Shown: piece after piece, positions 23,999 to 31,828 of the stretch
Layout: every line of letters starts with the position of its first letter
How positions within the stretch are numbered: the stretch's first letter is position 1
Assembly (NCBI RefSeq): GCF_029868745.1
Contig: NZ_JARWOP010000233.1
Coordinates: forward strand, 1 to 51,242
From: Nocardia wallacei
GTDB taxonomy: Bacteria > Actinomycetota > Actinomycetes > Mycobacteriales > Mycobacteriaceae
Direction: 5' to 3'
DNA length: 51,242 nt
The notes under the pieces: model-generated
The model's input: only the letters and a program-made list of their open reading frames with translations
Told to the model about the DNA's origin: nothing
The model's database searches: none
Program-made: the position numbers and the translations under genes

Positions 23999-24865
23999 TC
24001 AGTTGTCCAGGAACGACAGGATCGCCGGGGCGGCCCGCACCCAGGTCTCGAAGAGGTTGTAGTGCTGCACCTTTCCGGATCCGCGTGCCTCGACGGCCCG
24101 CTCCCAGGCATCCTCGGGCCACGGCGGATCGATCAGCGTCGACCCCTCGATCAGGCAGCTCACCTCGAGCGAGGTGCGCTTGGGATGGTCGATGTCGTGC
24201 TCGCCGCCGCGAATGATCAAGGTGGGCACCCGAATTCGGTCGAACAGCTCGTCGTCCACGCCGGGAATAGTCTGTCCGGGCTTCGGGACGTACGCGTTGA
24301 GCCACCGCAGCGACAGCTTCACGAACTCGTCCCGGTCCAGATCGAGCAGGCGCTGCTTGTTGCGCGGGTTGCGCTCGACGGCCTCCCGCCACTCCCGCAT
24401 CCGCAGCAGCCCCGCATTCCCGCCGCCACGCATGGCCTGCAGGCTCGGCAGCACGTAGTACGCGCCGAGATTGAACATGCCGTAGACCCCGCCGACGATG
24501 TTCCACAGCACCAGTTCGGTGACTCGCTCGGGGTAGAGGATCGTGGTCAGGATCGAGTCGCGCGCGCCGCCCGAACCGCCCGCGAGCACGCACGGCCCGG
24601 CATCGAGCGCCCTCAGCAGCCCGTCGAGCGTCTCGGCCCGCATGTGCGATTCGGTCTGCCCGTAGAACTGCACGTCGGAGGCGCCGCAATTGGGCCGGTC
24701 CCACAGCAGCACCCGGTATCCGCCCGCGACGATCGCCTCGGCCAGCGGCCGCAGGCCGGGCACGTCCATGCCGAACCGTCCGCCCGGCGTCAGGACGACG
24801 AGTTTCCCCGAGTCACCGAGGATTTCGTAGACGACCTCGCCGCCGTTCACCGCCACGGTGGGCAT
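23999..24865 (-). CDS. Alpha/beta-fold hydrolase
   Basis: 288 residues. The nucleophile elbow is GGSGGAR (Ser near residue 97), the oxyanion region LTPGGRFGM near 26-34 replaces the common HGGP, a late Asp lies in GGEHDIDH and a possible catalytic His in VQHYN near 267. Another hydrolase with a substrate that is an ester, lactone or C-C bond is likely. It is the last gene of the minus-strand operon beginning with the SDR at 29839, 33 bases after the Rieske gene, with GGAAGGAAG as RBS. Confidence 0.8.
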   Translation of the reverse strand: MPTVAVNGGEVVYEILGDSGKLVVLTPGGRFGMDVPGLRPLAEAIVAGGYRVLLWDRPNCGASDVQFYGQTESHMRAETLDGLLRALDAGPCVLAGGSGGARDSILTTILYPERVTELVLWNIVGGVYGMFNLGAYYVLPSLQAMRGGGNAGLLRMREWREAVERNPRNKQRLLDLDRDEFVKLSLRWLNAYVPKPGQTIPGVDDELFDRIRVPTLIIRGGEHDIDHPKRTSLEVSCLIEGSTLIDPPWPEDAWERAVEARGSGKVQHYNLFETWVRAAPAILSFLDN

Positions 24866-24898
24866 GCGACTTCCTTCCTGTTCTCCATACCGGCACGA

Positions 24899-25288
24899 TC
24901 AGGCCAGCACGACGACGGAGTCACCGACGACGCGCACCGGATAGGTGCGGATGCTCCATTCGGGCTTCACCGCGGTGGTTCCGGTCGCCAGTTCGAAACC
25001 CCACTGATGCCACGGGCAGTAGATGAACTCCTGGTCGCGCACCATCACCTGGTCGCCGGGCACCGACTCGTCGACGATGGTGCGGCCGCGCGCGCGGCCC
25101 GCGCAGAGCGGTCCGCCCTCGTGCGGGCAGTAGTTCGCGATGGCGTAGAACGTCCCGTTGACGTTGTAGACGCCGACGCCGTGCCGCCCGATCGGCACTA
25201 CTTTCGAAGAGCCGGGCGGGATCTCGTCGACCGTCGCCACGACATGCTCACGCCCCTGGGCGAGCCGGGGCTGTTCGGAGTCGGCCAT
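24899..25288 (-). CDS. Rieske [2Fe-2S] ferredoxin-like protein
   Basis: 129 residues. Rieske motifs NYCPHEGGPL (Cys-x-His, residues 53-62) and IYCPWHQWGF (Cys-x2-His, residues 89-98) hold a [2Fe-2S] centre. The first loop is followed by a basic segment GRARGRT. As a small single-domain protein it is likely to transfer electrons to an oxygenase, perhaps the P450 in the same operon, or to act in an amidohydrolase-linked step. The start overlaps the amidohydrolase stop as ATGA. Confidence 0.9.
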   Translation of the reverse strand: MADSEQPRLAQGREHVVATVDEIPPGSSKVVPIGRHGVGVYNVNGTFYAIANYCPHEGGPLCAGRARGRTIVDESVPGDQVMVRDQEFIYCPWHQWGFELATGTTAVKPEWSIRTYPVRVVGDSVVVLA

Positions 25289-26433
25289 CACAGCACCCGC
25301 CGCTGACCCTCGATGGCGGGCACCGACTCGGGCAGGTGATAGGTCTCGATCCCGTTGAGGTACATCACGCGGTCGCGAGCGTGCGCCGGCAGGTGCTTCA
25401 TCAGCCAGCGCGGATCGTCGAAGGTCCAGTGCGGGTAGTCCGAGGAGTACAGCAGGATCTTGTCCGCCGACATCCACTCGAACGCGCGGGTCAGTTCCGT
25501 CTTGTCGTCGGGGTAGTCCAGCGGCTGGGTGGTGAACTTGATGTGTTCCTGGACGTACTCCGAGGGCTTGCGCCGAATCCCGGTGAAGGACTTGCGCGCC
25601 TCGTAGATCGCGTCCATCCGCCACATCAGCGGCAGGATCCAGGTGAAGGCGTGCTCCACGAACACGATCCGCAGCGTCGGGAACCGGTCGAAGACGCCGT
25701 CGAAGATCAGGCTCATGATCTGATTCGCCGCCAGCAGCGAGTAGGTGACCATGAAATCGTGGTTGTAGCTGGGGAATCCGACCGGCGGCATGGGCATCGT
25801 CTCGTACGCGCCGCGGCCCAGGTGGCAGCTCACCACCAGATCGTGCTTGGTGGCCGTCGCCCAGATCGGATCGTATTTCGGGTCGCCCCAGGACGGGCGC
25901 GGCTCCGCCTTGATCAGGATCTGCGCCATGAACGGATGCCCGGCCCAGTGCTCGATCTCGCGCACCGCGCTGCGCGGATCGTCGATGGCCGCGCAGATGG
26001 ACCCGCGCCAGCGCTGATGCCAGTTGTTCTTCGCGTCCAGCCAATGGTTGGCGAGCCAATGGTTGACCCCGGTCGCCATCGCCGCGGTGGCCTCGGGCAG
26101 CCGGGTCGCCTTCACCGTCGGTTCCAGGATCGCGATATCCGATCCGGCGTCGACGATCAGCTGACGGAACGCCAATTCCGGGTCGCTGCCCGGGAATTCG
26201 CCGCCCTCGGGGAAGGCGTCGGCTCGCATCGCGAAGGTGTGCGCGTAATCGGGGGCGTCGTAGATGATCGTGTCGCCGACGCGATGGCTGAGGAAATAGT
26301 CGGTCCGGAACGGTTCGGGGATGTACTCCACGAGTTCCCCGCGCCGCGGCACGGGATGCACGTCCGAGTCGACCACCCGGACGGCGACCTGTTCGGGTGC
26401 CGGGGCGCGATGTTGCCGGTGTGCCAGCGTCAT
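25288..26433 (-). CDS. Amidohydrolase family 2 protein (ACMSD-like), metal ligands intact
   Basis: 381 residues. N-terminal segment VVDSDVHPVPRRGELVEYIP (about 20-39) and late LLYSSDYPHWTFDDP (near 330) with the Asp that binds metal in this family. His in SCHLGRG and EHAFTW lie in the expected middle positions. It resembles the other two members in this window in overall plan but is closest to the next gene upstream. ATG 26433 has AGAGGGAGA before it; the in-frame start at 26487 falls within the upstream gene. Likely a decarboxylase or hydrolase in the operon's pathway. Confidence 0.85.
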   Translation of the reverse strand: MTLAHRQHRAPAPEQVAVRVVDSDVHPVPRRGELVEYIPEPFRTDYFLSHRVGDTIIYDAPDYAHTFAMRADAFPEGGEFPGSDPELAFRQLIVDAGSDIAILEPTVKATRLPEATAAMATGVNHWLANHWLDAKNNWHQRWRGSICAAIDDPRSAVREIEHWAGHPFMAQILIKAEPRPSWGDPKYDPIWATATKHDLVVSCHLGRGAYETMPMPPVGFPSYNHDFMVTYSLLAANQIMSLIFDGVFDRFPTLRIVFVEHAFTWILPLMWRMDAIYEARKSFTGIRRKPSEYVQEHIKFTTQPLDYPDDKTELTRAFEWMSADKILLYSSDYPHWTFDDPRWLMKHLPAHARDRVMYLNGIETYHLPESVPAIEGQRRVL

Positions 26434-26458
26434 GGTCGTCTCCCTCTTCTGGACAGGG

Positions 26459-27556
26459 CTAGGTGGTGGCCGCCGCGGCCGGGACATCGATGCCGTAGAG
26501 CCGGGACGCGTTGCGCCACAACACCTTTTCGCGCTGCTCGGCGGTGAGCGCGGACGGCAGCGCGGGGTCGGCGCCGCAATGCCAGTGCGGGTAGCTCGAG
26601 CCGAACATCACCATGTCCTCCTTGCCGGTGAAACCCAGCCATTCGGAGGCGAATTCGGTGTCGCCGGGGCCGTCGAGACCGCCCTGCACGAAATACACGT
26701 GACCGGGCAGGTAGTCGCTGGGCATGCGGGGCGCCCACGGTGTCTGTTCCAGATGGGGCCGGCCGAAGGTGTCCATCCGCCAGGTGAACGGGGTGAGCAT
26801 GTCCGCGCCACCGTCGGCCCAGACGAATTTCAGCTCCGGGAACCGCTCGAAAACGCCCTCGGCGATCATGTTCATCAGGTGGTACACGTAGTTCAGCGAC
26901 ATGAACCCGAGGTACTGCTCGTAGGTCCGGGTGTGGCCCGAGGGGGTGGGCGGGAAGGCGATGCTCTCCCCGGTCTCGATGTGCGCGGCGACCGGCAGCC
27001 CGGCCGCGGCCGCGGCCTCCCACAGCGGCCAGAACTGCGGCTTGCCGTAGAGTTCCCGCGATTGCAGCGGAATGCCGACCTGTACGACGCCGGGATGATC
27101 CGCGTACCTGTGGATTTCGCGCAGCGCCCCCGGAATGTCCTCGGGGTTGACCCGGATCGTGCCCCGGTATCGCGCGGCGAACCGGTTCGACTCCAGCCAG
27201 CGCGTCACCATCATCTCGTTGTGCGCGGCCAGCACCGCGGTAGTGAGATGCCGATCCGGCAGGATGCCGCGGGTCATCGGATGCAGCACCGCGATGTCCA
27301 CGCCGCGTTCGTCGAACAACTGCGCACCGGCGAATTCGGGATCCGAGCCCGGGTACCCCTTGTTCGGGCCGCGTTTGCTCGGCCCGCGCGTGCCTTCGGC
27401 ATACTCCCCGCCCGGCGCGCCGTACCAATCCATTTCGGGATCCGGGATACCGCGGCTGGCGAAGGGCTCGCGCAGGAAGCCGCGCATATCGCGGTTCGAG
27501 GTGAAGAAGATGTGCACGCTGGCGTCGATGACAGGCGTGCCGGTGCCGTCGGCCAT
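26459..27556 (-). CDS. Amidohydrolase family 2 protein with substituted metal-site residues
   Basis: 365 residues, same family and operon as the preceding entry. The N-terminus reads VIDASVHIFF. The late motif, SSDYPHW in the paralogue, is GSSYPHWHC here, so the family Asp is replaced by Ser. Other family parts (HIETGES near residue 185, WADGGADM near 240) are present. It could form a hetero-oligomer with the intact paralogue, or use a different metal arrangement. Its ATG overlaps the P450 stop (ATGA) and 25 bases separate it from the next amidohydrolase. Confidence 0.82.
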   Translation of the reverse strand: MADGTGTPVIDASVHIFFTSNRDMRGFLREPFASRGIPDPEMDWYGAPGGEYAEGTRGPSKRGPNKGYPGSDPEFAGAQLFDERGVDIAVLHPMTRGILPDRHLTTAVLAAHNEMMVTRWLESNRFAARYRGTIRVNPEDIPGALREIHRYADHPGVVQVGIPLQSRELYGKPQFWPLWEAAAAAGLPVAAHIETGESIAFPPTPSGHTRTYEQYLGFMSLNYVYHLMNMIAEGVFERFPELKFVWADGGADMLTPFTWRMDTFGRPHLEQTPWAPRMPSDYLPGHVYFVQGGLDGPGDTEFASEWLGFTGKEDMVMFGSSYPHWHCGADPALPSALTAEQREKVLWRNASRLYGIDVPAAAATT

Positions 27557-28920
27557 CACTCGATGCGCGCCCGTTCGGGCCGCTCCGTCACCGGCGCGGC
27601 GAGTTCCTGCTTGTCGCAGATCCGCTGCAGCTTCTCCAGGGTCTCGTCCAGCCCGGGGCCCAGCCGCGGGCCGGGGGTGAAGGTGGCGGGCAGTTTCCGC
27701 ATGCCCTGGATGACGCCGATGGTCTCGTAGTGCACGGTGCCCTCGGGATCGCAGCGGTAGTCGGGCATCCGGTCGAGCACGGCGGTGACCATCGACTTGA
27801 AGACCGTGCGCGCCACGTTCGAGCCGATGCACCGGTGGATGCCGAGCCCGAAACTGAAGTGCCGGTTGCCCCTTCGGTCCAGTACGACCTCGTTCGGGTC
27901 GGGGAAGACCTGCGGGTCCCGGTTGGCCATCGCCCACGACAACCACAGGCGCTCACCCTCTTTGAATTGGGTGTTCACCAATTCCATGTCCGCGGCGATG
28001 GTCCGGCCGTCGCCGGGCGCCGGGGTGAAGTAGCGCAGGAACTCTTCGGTCGCGGAGTCGAGCAGGTGCTCGCGCTCCTTGCTGAGCAGTTCGCGCTGAT
28101 CCGGGTGCTCCGACAGCCATTCCAGCGAATGCGCGGTGAGCGCGGTGGTGGTGTCGAAGCCGCCGCCGATGATCAGCCCGAGCATGCCGAGCACCTCGAG
28201 GTCGGGCGCGGGTTCACCGTCGATGCGGAGCTTGACCAGACCGTCCACCAGACCGGGCCGCGGGTTCTCCTTGATCTCGATCAGGTTGTTCAGCAGATCC
28301 AGACCCATGGCGCGGTGCATCTCCGCGACGCGCGGGGCGTCCGGCGAATCCTCGGGGGTGTACACCGCCGCGTGCACCGGCTCGCTGTACATCGACCACT
28401 GCCGCAACGGAATTCCGAGCATGGCCAGGGTCAGCACGGCCGGGACGATATTGGCGAGGTCGTCCACGAAGTCGATCCGGCCGCTCTCGATCTTCTCGTC
28501 GAGGGCGGCGCGGACGATCTCGTCGATCACCGGCTCCCAGCGCCGGACCGCGGCGGGGGACAGGTACGGGTTGACCGCCTGCCGATAGATCCGGTGTTCC
28601 GGGTCGTCCATCTCCAGAATGCCGCCGCGCACGGCCTGCACCCGCTGGGCGGTGGGGATCGAGATGCCCTTGTAGCCCTTGCGTTCTCCGCGCAGGTCGT
28701 GGTCGTTGGAGACGTGCGGGCAGCGGGCGAGTTCGAACACCTCGGTGCTGCCCGCGGCGACCCAGTGCCCGTCGTAGGTGTCACTCCAGGCCATCGGGCA
28801 CTTGGCCTGCATCTCCTGGGTGATCTCCACGAACCGGTGCCGGTATTCGGGCGTGTGCCGATCGAAGTGGTACCGGTTCTTCTTACGGTCCTGGTCGGCG
28901 AGTGCGTCGTCGATGCTCAC
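27556..28920 (-). CDS. Cytochrome P450
   Basis: 454 residues. I-helix GGGFDTTTA (near 245) has the acidic-Thr pair replaced by Asp-Thr, K-helix EEFLR (near 292), and heme-binding FSFGLGIHRCIGSNVAR with Cys near 363. The conserved layout resembles actinobacterial P450s acting on steroid or fatty substrates. The N-terminal HFDRHTPEYRHRFVEITQEM lacks a membrane anchor, so it is soluble. GTG start with GGAGGAAG upstream. It follows the SDR by 58 bases in one operon with amidohydrolases and a Rieske protein, which may be a redox partner. Confidence 0.92.
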   Translation of the reverse strand: MSIDDALADQDRKKNRYHFDRHTPEYRHRFVEITQEMQAKCPMAWSDTYDGHWVAAGSTEVFELARCPHVSNDHDLRGERKGYKGISIPTAQRVQAVRGGILEMDDPEHRIYRQAVNPYLSPAAVRRWEPVIDEIVRAALDEKIESGRIDFVDDLANIVPAVLTLAMLGIPLRQWSMYSEPVHAAVYTPEDSPDAPRVAEMHRAMGLDLLNNLIEIKENPRPGLVDGLVKLRIDGEPAPDLEVLGMLGLIIGGGFDTTTALTAHSLEWLSEHPDQRELLSKEREHLLDSATEEFLRYFTPAPGDGRTIAADMELVNTQFKEGERLWLSWAMANRDPQVFPDPNEVVLDRRGNRHFSFGLGIHRCIGSNVARTVFKSMVTAVLDRMPDYRCDPEGTVHYETIGVIQGMRKLPATFTPGPRLGPGLDETLEKLQRICDKQELAAPVTERPERARIE

Positions 28921-28978
28921 GATATTCTTCCTCCGCTGCTGACGGATCTCGTTGCCGCGCCACGGGTTTCCCCGGCGA

Positions 28979-29839
28979 TCAGATGTGGTAGTCGTACGAC
29001 TTCAGGTAGCCGCCGCCGTCGACGCGCATCTGTGTGCCGGTGACGTAGCGGGATTCCTCGGAGGCCAGGTAGACCACCGCGTTGCTGATGTCCTCGGGTT
29101 CGACATAGGGAATGCGCATGGCCTGCTGCACGCCGAACACGGGCTCCGCGTCGGCGCGGGTCGGGTTCTCCAGGTCGGGGCGGAACGAGCGGTACATCGG
29201 CTCGCTCTGCAACATCGGGGTGTTGCAGTTGGTGGGGTGCACGACGTTGGCGCGGATGCCACGCGGCGCCAGCTGCCGAGCGAGCTCGTAGACGTACGCC
29301 GTCAGGGCGCGCTTGGAGTGCACGTAGGCCATGCCGCCCGGGTCGTTGCCCGGGTTGTCGATCTTGGAGATGTCGATCAGCGAGGCGGTGGAGCCGGTCG
29401 CGATGATCGACGCGCCCTCCTTCAGGTGGGCCAGCGAGACCTGGATGGCATTGATGGTGCCGATCAGGTTCGTGTTGATCACGTCGATCCAGGCCTGCAG
29501 GGCCGGTTCGCCCTTCATGCCCGCGATACCGGCCTGCGCGACGACGATGTCGAGCTTGCCCAGTTCGCGAATGCCGTTGTCCACCGCGGCCTGCAACTGC
29601 TCGGCGCTGCGCACATCGGCTTTCGCGGTGACCACGCGCCGGCCGGTCTTGCTGACCAGGTTCGCGGTCTCCTCCAGGTCCTCGGGGCGCGCGAGCGCGT
29701 ATCCGATGGTCGAGATGTCCTCGCACAGATCGACCGCGATGATATCGGCGCCTTCCTCGGCGAGACGGACCGCGTGACTGCGGCCCTGCCCGCGCGCGGC
29801 ACCGGTGATGAAAGCGACCTTGCCCTCGACACGTCCCAC
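28979..29839 (-). CDS. Mycofactocin-coupled SDR family oxidoreductase
   Basis: 286 residues. The opening GRVEGKVAFITGAARGQGRS, AVRLAEEGADIIAVDLCEDI and the insert PEDLEETANLVSKTGRR are typical of the SDR subfamily that depends on mycofactocin as external electron acceptor. The catalytic Tyr-x3-Lys is YVHSK, Ser in ATGSTASL, and the C-terminus YVTGTQMRVDGGGYLKSYDYHI. It likely oxidises an alcohol of the pathway. GTG 29839 with AAAGGG upstream is chosen because upstream residues are unrelated. It heads the minus operon; operator E lies about 150 bases upstream. Confidence 0.9.
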   Translation of the reverse strand: MGRVEGKVAFITGAARGQGRSHAVRLAEEGADIIAVDLCEDISTIGYALARPEDLEETANLVSKTGRRVVTAKADVRSAEQLQAAVDNGIRELGKLDIVVAQAGIAGMKGEPALQAWIDVINTNLIGTINAIQVSLAHLKEGASIIATGSTASLIDISKIDNPGNDPGGMAYVHSKRALTAYVYELARQLAPRGIRANVVHPTNCNTPMLQSEPMYRSFRPDLENPTRADAEPVFGVQQAMRIPYVEPEDISNAVVYLASEESRYVTGTQMRVDGGGYLKSYDYHI

Positions 29840-29963
29840 AGCTGACCCTTTCGTTCTTCTCTGCGACCGCGGCGGCAGCGGCGCCGTCGCGGCGGATCGC
29901 GCGCCTCGCTGAATGCCGTGGCGCCGACTGTGCACGGCCGCGGTGTCGCGGCCGTGACATGGA

Positions 29964-30021
29964 GCAAGAATTTTCCTTGCAGTAGATGAGAACGTTACTC
30001 TTGCCAAACTCTTGCCGCAAG
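29964..30021. promoter_or_regulatory. Cluster of CAAG/CTTG repeats and operator copy E in a divergent promoter region
   Basis: Within the 415-base gap between divergent operons: GCAAG (29964-29968) and CTTGC (29976-29980) as an inverted pair; operator E GAGAACGTTACTCTT (29988-30002), a degenerate GAGAAT-type site; direct repeats CTCTTGCC at 29998-30005 and 30009-30016, exactly 11 bases apart; and palindrome CTTGC-C-GCAAG (30011-30021). The one-turn spacing suggests two molecules bound on the same face of the helix. No coding ORF is supported in 29840-30254. Confidence 0.55.
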
Positions 30022-30132
30022 GTAGCGCGGCGGCAAGGCATCTCCGGCGAACCCCTACTTGTGCCCGCAGAAAAGCCTGCTCACCACCGACGATCCCGCG
30101 AAACCTCGTTGAATCTCCGATTTCCGTTACAT

Positions 30133-30147
30133 GAGAACGGTATTTTC
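30133..30147. promoter_or_regulatory. Operator copy F (degenerate GAGAAC-GGT-ATTTTC)
   Basis: A GAGAAT-type site with changed positions, extending as ATGAgAAC/ATTTTCAT, 108 bases upstream of the acyl-CoA synthetase that begins the long plus-strand operon. TATTTT at 30141-30146 is a possible -10 hexamer. Confidence 0.45.
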
Positions 30148-30254
30148 ATCGAAGGTCTGGAAGACCTCCGGGCGCGGCCCTCGACCCGGTGGCCGCGGTC
30201 TGTGTACATCGAGCGCGCGCGACGCGCCCACCTGCGGAAACGAGTGAGGCTCAG

Positions 30255-31790
30255 ATGCGAACCGTCCCTGAGGAATTGCGCACCCGGTACGAGAGCGCGG
30301 GCTGGTGGCGCCGAGAAACGCTGGGCGACCTGCTCGGTCGCGGCCTCGCGACGGCGCCGGACGCCGTGTTCCGGGTGCACTCCGAGGTGCGCCCCTGGTC
30401 GGGCAGCGTGGGGGAGGTGGACCGGATCGCCCGGCGGCTGGCGGCCGGGTTACGGGCGCGCGGCGTCGGCCCGGGTGACGCGGTCGCGTTCCAGTTGCCC
30501 AACTGGATGGAGGCCGCGGCGACCTTCTGGGCATCGGCCTACCTCGGCGCGGCGGTCGTGCCGATCGTCCACTTCTATGGGCGCAAGGAGGTCGGGCACA
30601 TCCTGACGACCGTGCGGCCCAAGGTCTTCATCACCGCGGAACGCTTCGGCCGCATCGCCTTCGATCCGGAGGTGAGCGCGGCGGTGCCGATCGTCGGGGT
30701 GGTCGGCCGCGACTTCGACGACCTGCTGGCCGACGACCCGATGGCGGGCGTGGTCGCGGCCGATCCGGCGTCGCCCGCCCTCATCGCCTTCACCTCGGGC
30801 ACGACGAGCGCGCCCAAGGGCGTGGTGCACAGCCATCAGACGCTGGGCTGCGAGGCGCGGCAGCTCGCCGAGCACAACGCGCTCGACCGGGGCACGATGC
30901 TCACCGCCACGCCGGTCGGGCATTTCATCGGGATGGTCGGCGCCTTCCTGCTTCCCGTGCTGCACGGCAAGCCGGTGCATCTGCTCGACGTCTGGGACGC
31001 CGGCCGGGTGCTGGCACTGATCAAGAGCGACGGGCTGACGGTCGGCGGCGGGCCGCCCTACTTCGTTACCAGCCTCCTCGATCATCCGGACTTCGCCCCC
31101 GAATATCTGGACAACTTCCGCTATGTCGGGCTGGGCGGTTCCACGGTGCCCGTCACGGTGACCCGCCGGCTGGCCGGTCTGGGCCTGATCCCGTTCCGCG
31201 CCTACGGCAGTACCGAGCATCCCTCTATCACCTCCTCTCGCTACGACGCGCCGGAGTTCGAGCGCCTGTCGACCGACGGGCGGCCGCTGCCCGGCGTGGA
31301 GATCCGGCTGGCCGACGACGGCGAAATACTCAGTCGCGGACCGGATCTGTGCCTGGGCTACACCGACGACGCACTCACCGCGCGGGTCTTCGACGCCGAG
31401 GGCTGGTACCACACCGGCGATATCGGCGTCCTGCATCCGGATGGCCATCTGACGATCACCGACCGCAAGTCCGACGTCATCATCCGCGGCGGCGAGAACG
31501 TCAGCGCGTTGGAGGTGGAGGAACTGCTCGCCGAATTGCCGGAGGTGGCCGAGGCCGTGGTGGTGGCCGTGCCCGACGAGCGCCTGGGCGAGACCGTCGG
31601 CGCGGTGCTGCGGCTGCGGCCCGGTCATCGCCTGCCCGCGCTCGCCGCGGTGCGCGAGCACTTCGCGGCCGCCGGTGTCGCGCGGCAGAAGTGGCCGGAG
31701 CGGTTGTTCGAGGTCGAGGACTATCCGCGCACGCCCAGCGGGAAGGTCCGCAAACATCTGATCCGCGAGCGGATTGCCACATTCATCTGA
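30255..31790 (+). CDS. Acyl-CoA synthetase (AMP-binding, FadD/cyclohexanecarboxylate-CoA-ligase-like)
   Basis: 511 residues of the ANL superfamily. P-loop IAFTSGTTSAPKGVVHSHQ (about 178-196), GSTEHPSITSSRYD (A5), GWYHTGDIGVLHPDGHL (A7), DRKSDVIIRGGENVSALEVE (A8, with the last landmarks near 400) and catalytic Lys in PSGKVRKHL. The sequence resembles actinobacterial ligases for cyclic acids. It activates the entry acid or an intermediate to its CoA ester. ATG 30255 is chosen over the in-frame 30189 start because the family begins there; GTGAGG precedes it. It is the first gene of the long plus-strand operon. Confidence 0.9.
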   Translation: MRTVPEELRTRYESAGWWRRETLGDLLGRGLATAPDAVFRVHSEVRPWSGSVGEVDRIARRLAAGLRARGVGPGDAVAFQLPNWMEAAATFWASAYLGAAVVPIVHFYGRKEVGHILTTVRPKVFITAERFGRIAFDPEVSAAVPIVGVVGRDFDDLLADDPMAGVVAADPASPALIAFTSGTTSAPKGVVHSHQTLGCEARQLAEHNALDRGTMLTATPVGHFIGMVGAFLLPVLHGKPVHLLDVWDAGRVLALIKSDGLTVGGGPPYFVTSLLDHPDFAPEYLDNFRYVGLGGSTVPVTVTRRLAGLGLIPFRAYGSTEHPSITSSRYDAPEFERLSTDGRPLPGVEIRLADDGEILSRGPDLCLGYTDDALTARVFDAEGWYHTGDIGVLHPDGHLTITDRKSDVIIRGGENVSALEVEELLAELPEVAEAVVVAVPDERLGETVGAVLRLRPGHRLPALAAVREHFAAAGVARQKWPERLFEVEDYPRTPSGKVRKHLIRERIATFI

Positions 31791-31791
31791 C

Positions 31792-31806
31792 GAGAATATG
31801 ATTCTT
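31792..31806. promoter_or_regulatory. Operator copy G (near-perfect GAGAAT-ATG-ATTCTT)
   Basis: Lies in the 38 bases between the synthetase and the FAD gene, directly after the stop codon and 22 bases before the next start, and is followed by a perfect 12-base palindrome CATTCGCGAATG (31809-31820). It suggests an internal promoter or an extra repression point inside the long operon. Confidence 0.65.
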
Positions 31807-31828
31807 GTCATTCGCGAATGGAGGTCTC

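Noticed and set aside
29840..30254. A small protein in the 415-base divergent gap
   Set aside because: Open frames there lack codon bias and ribosome binding sites and coincide with repeats; it reads as a regulatory region.
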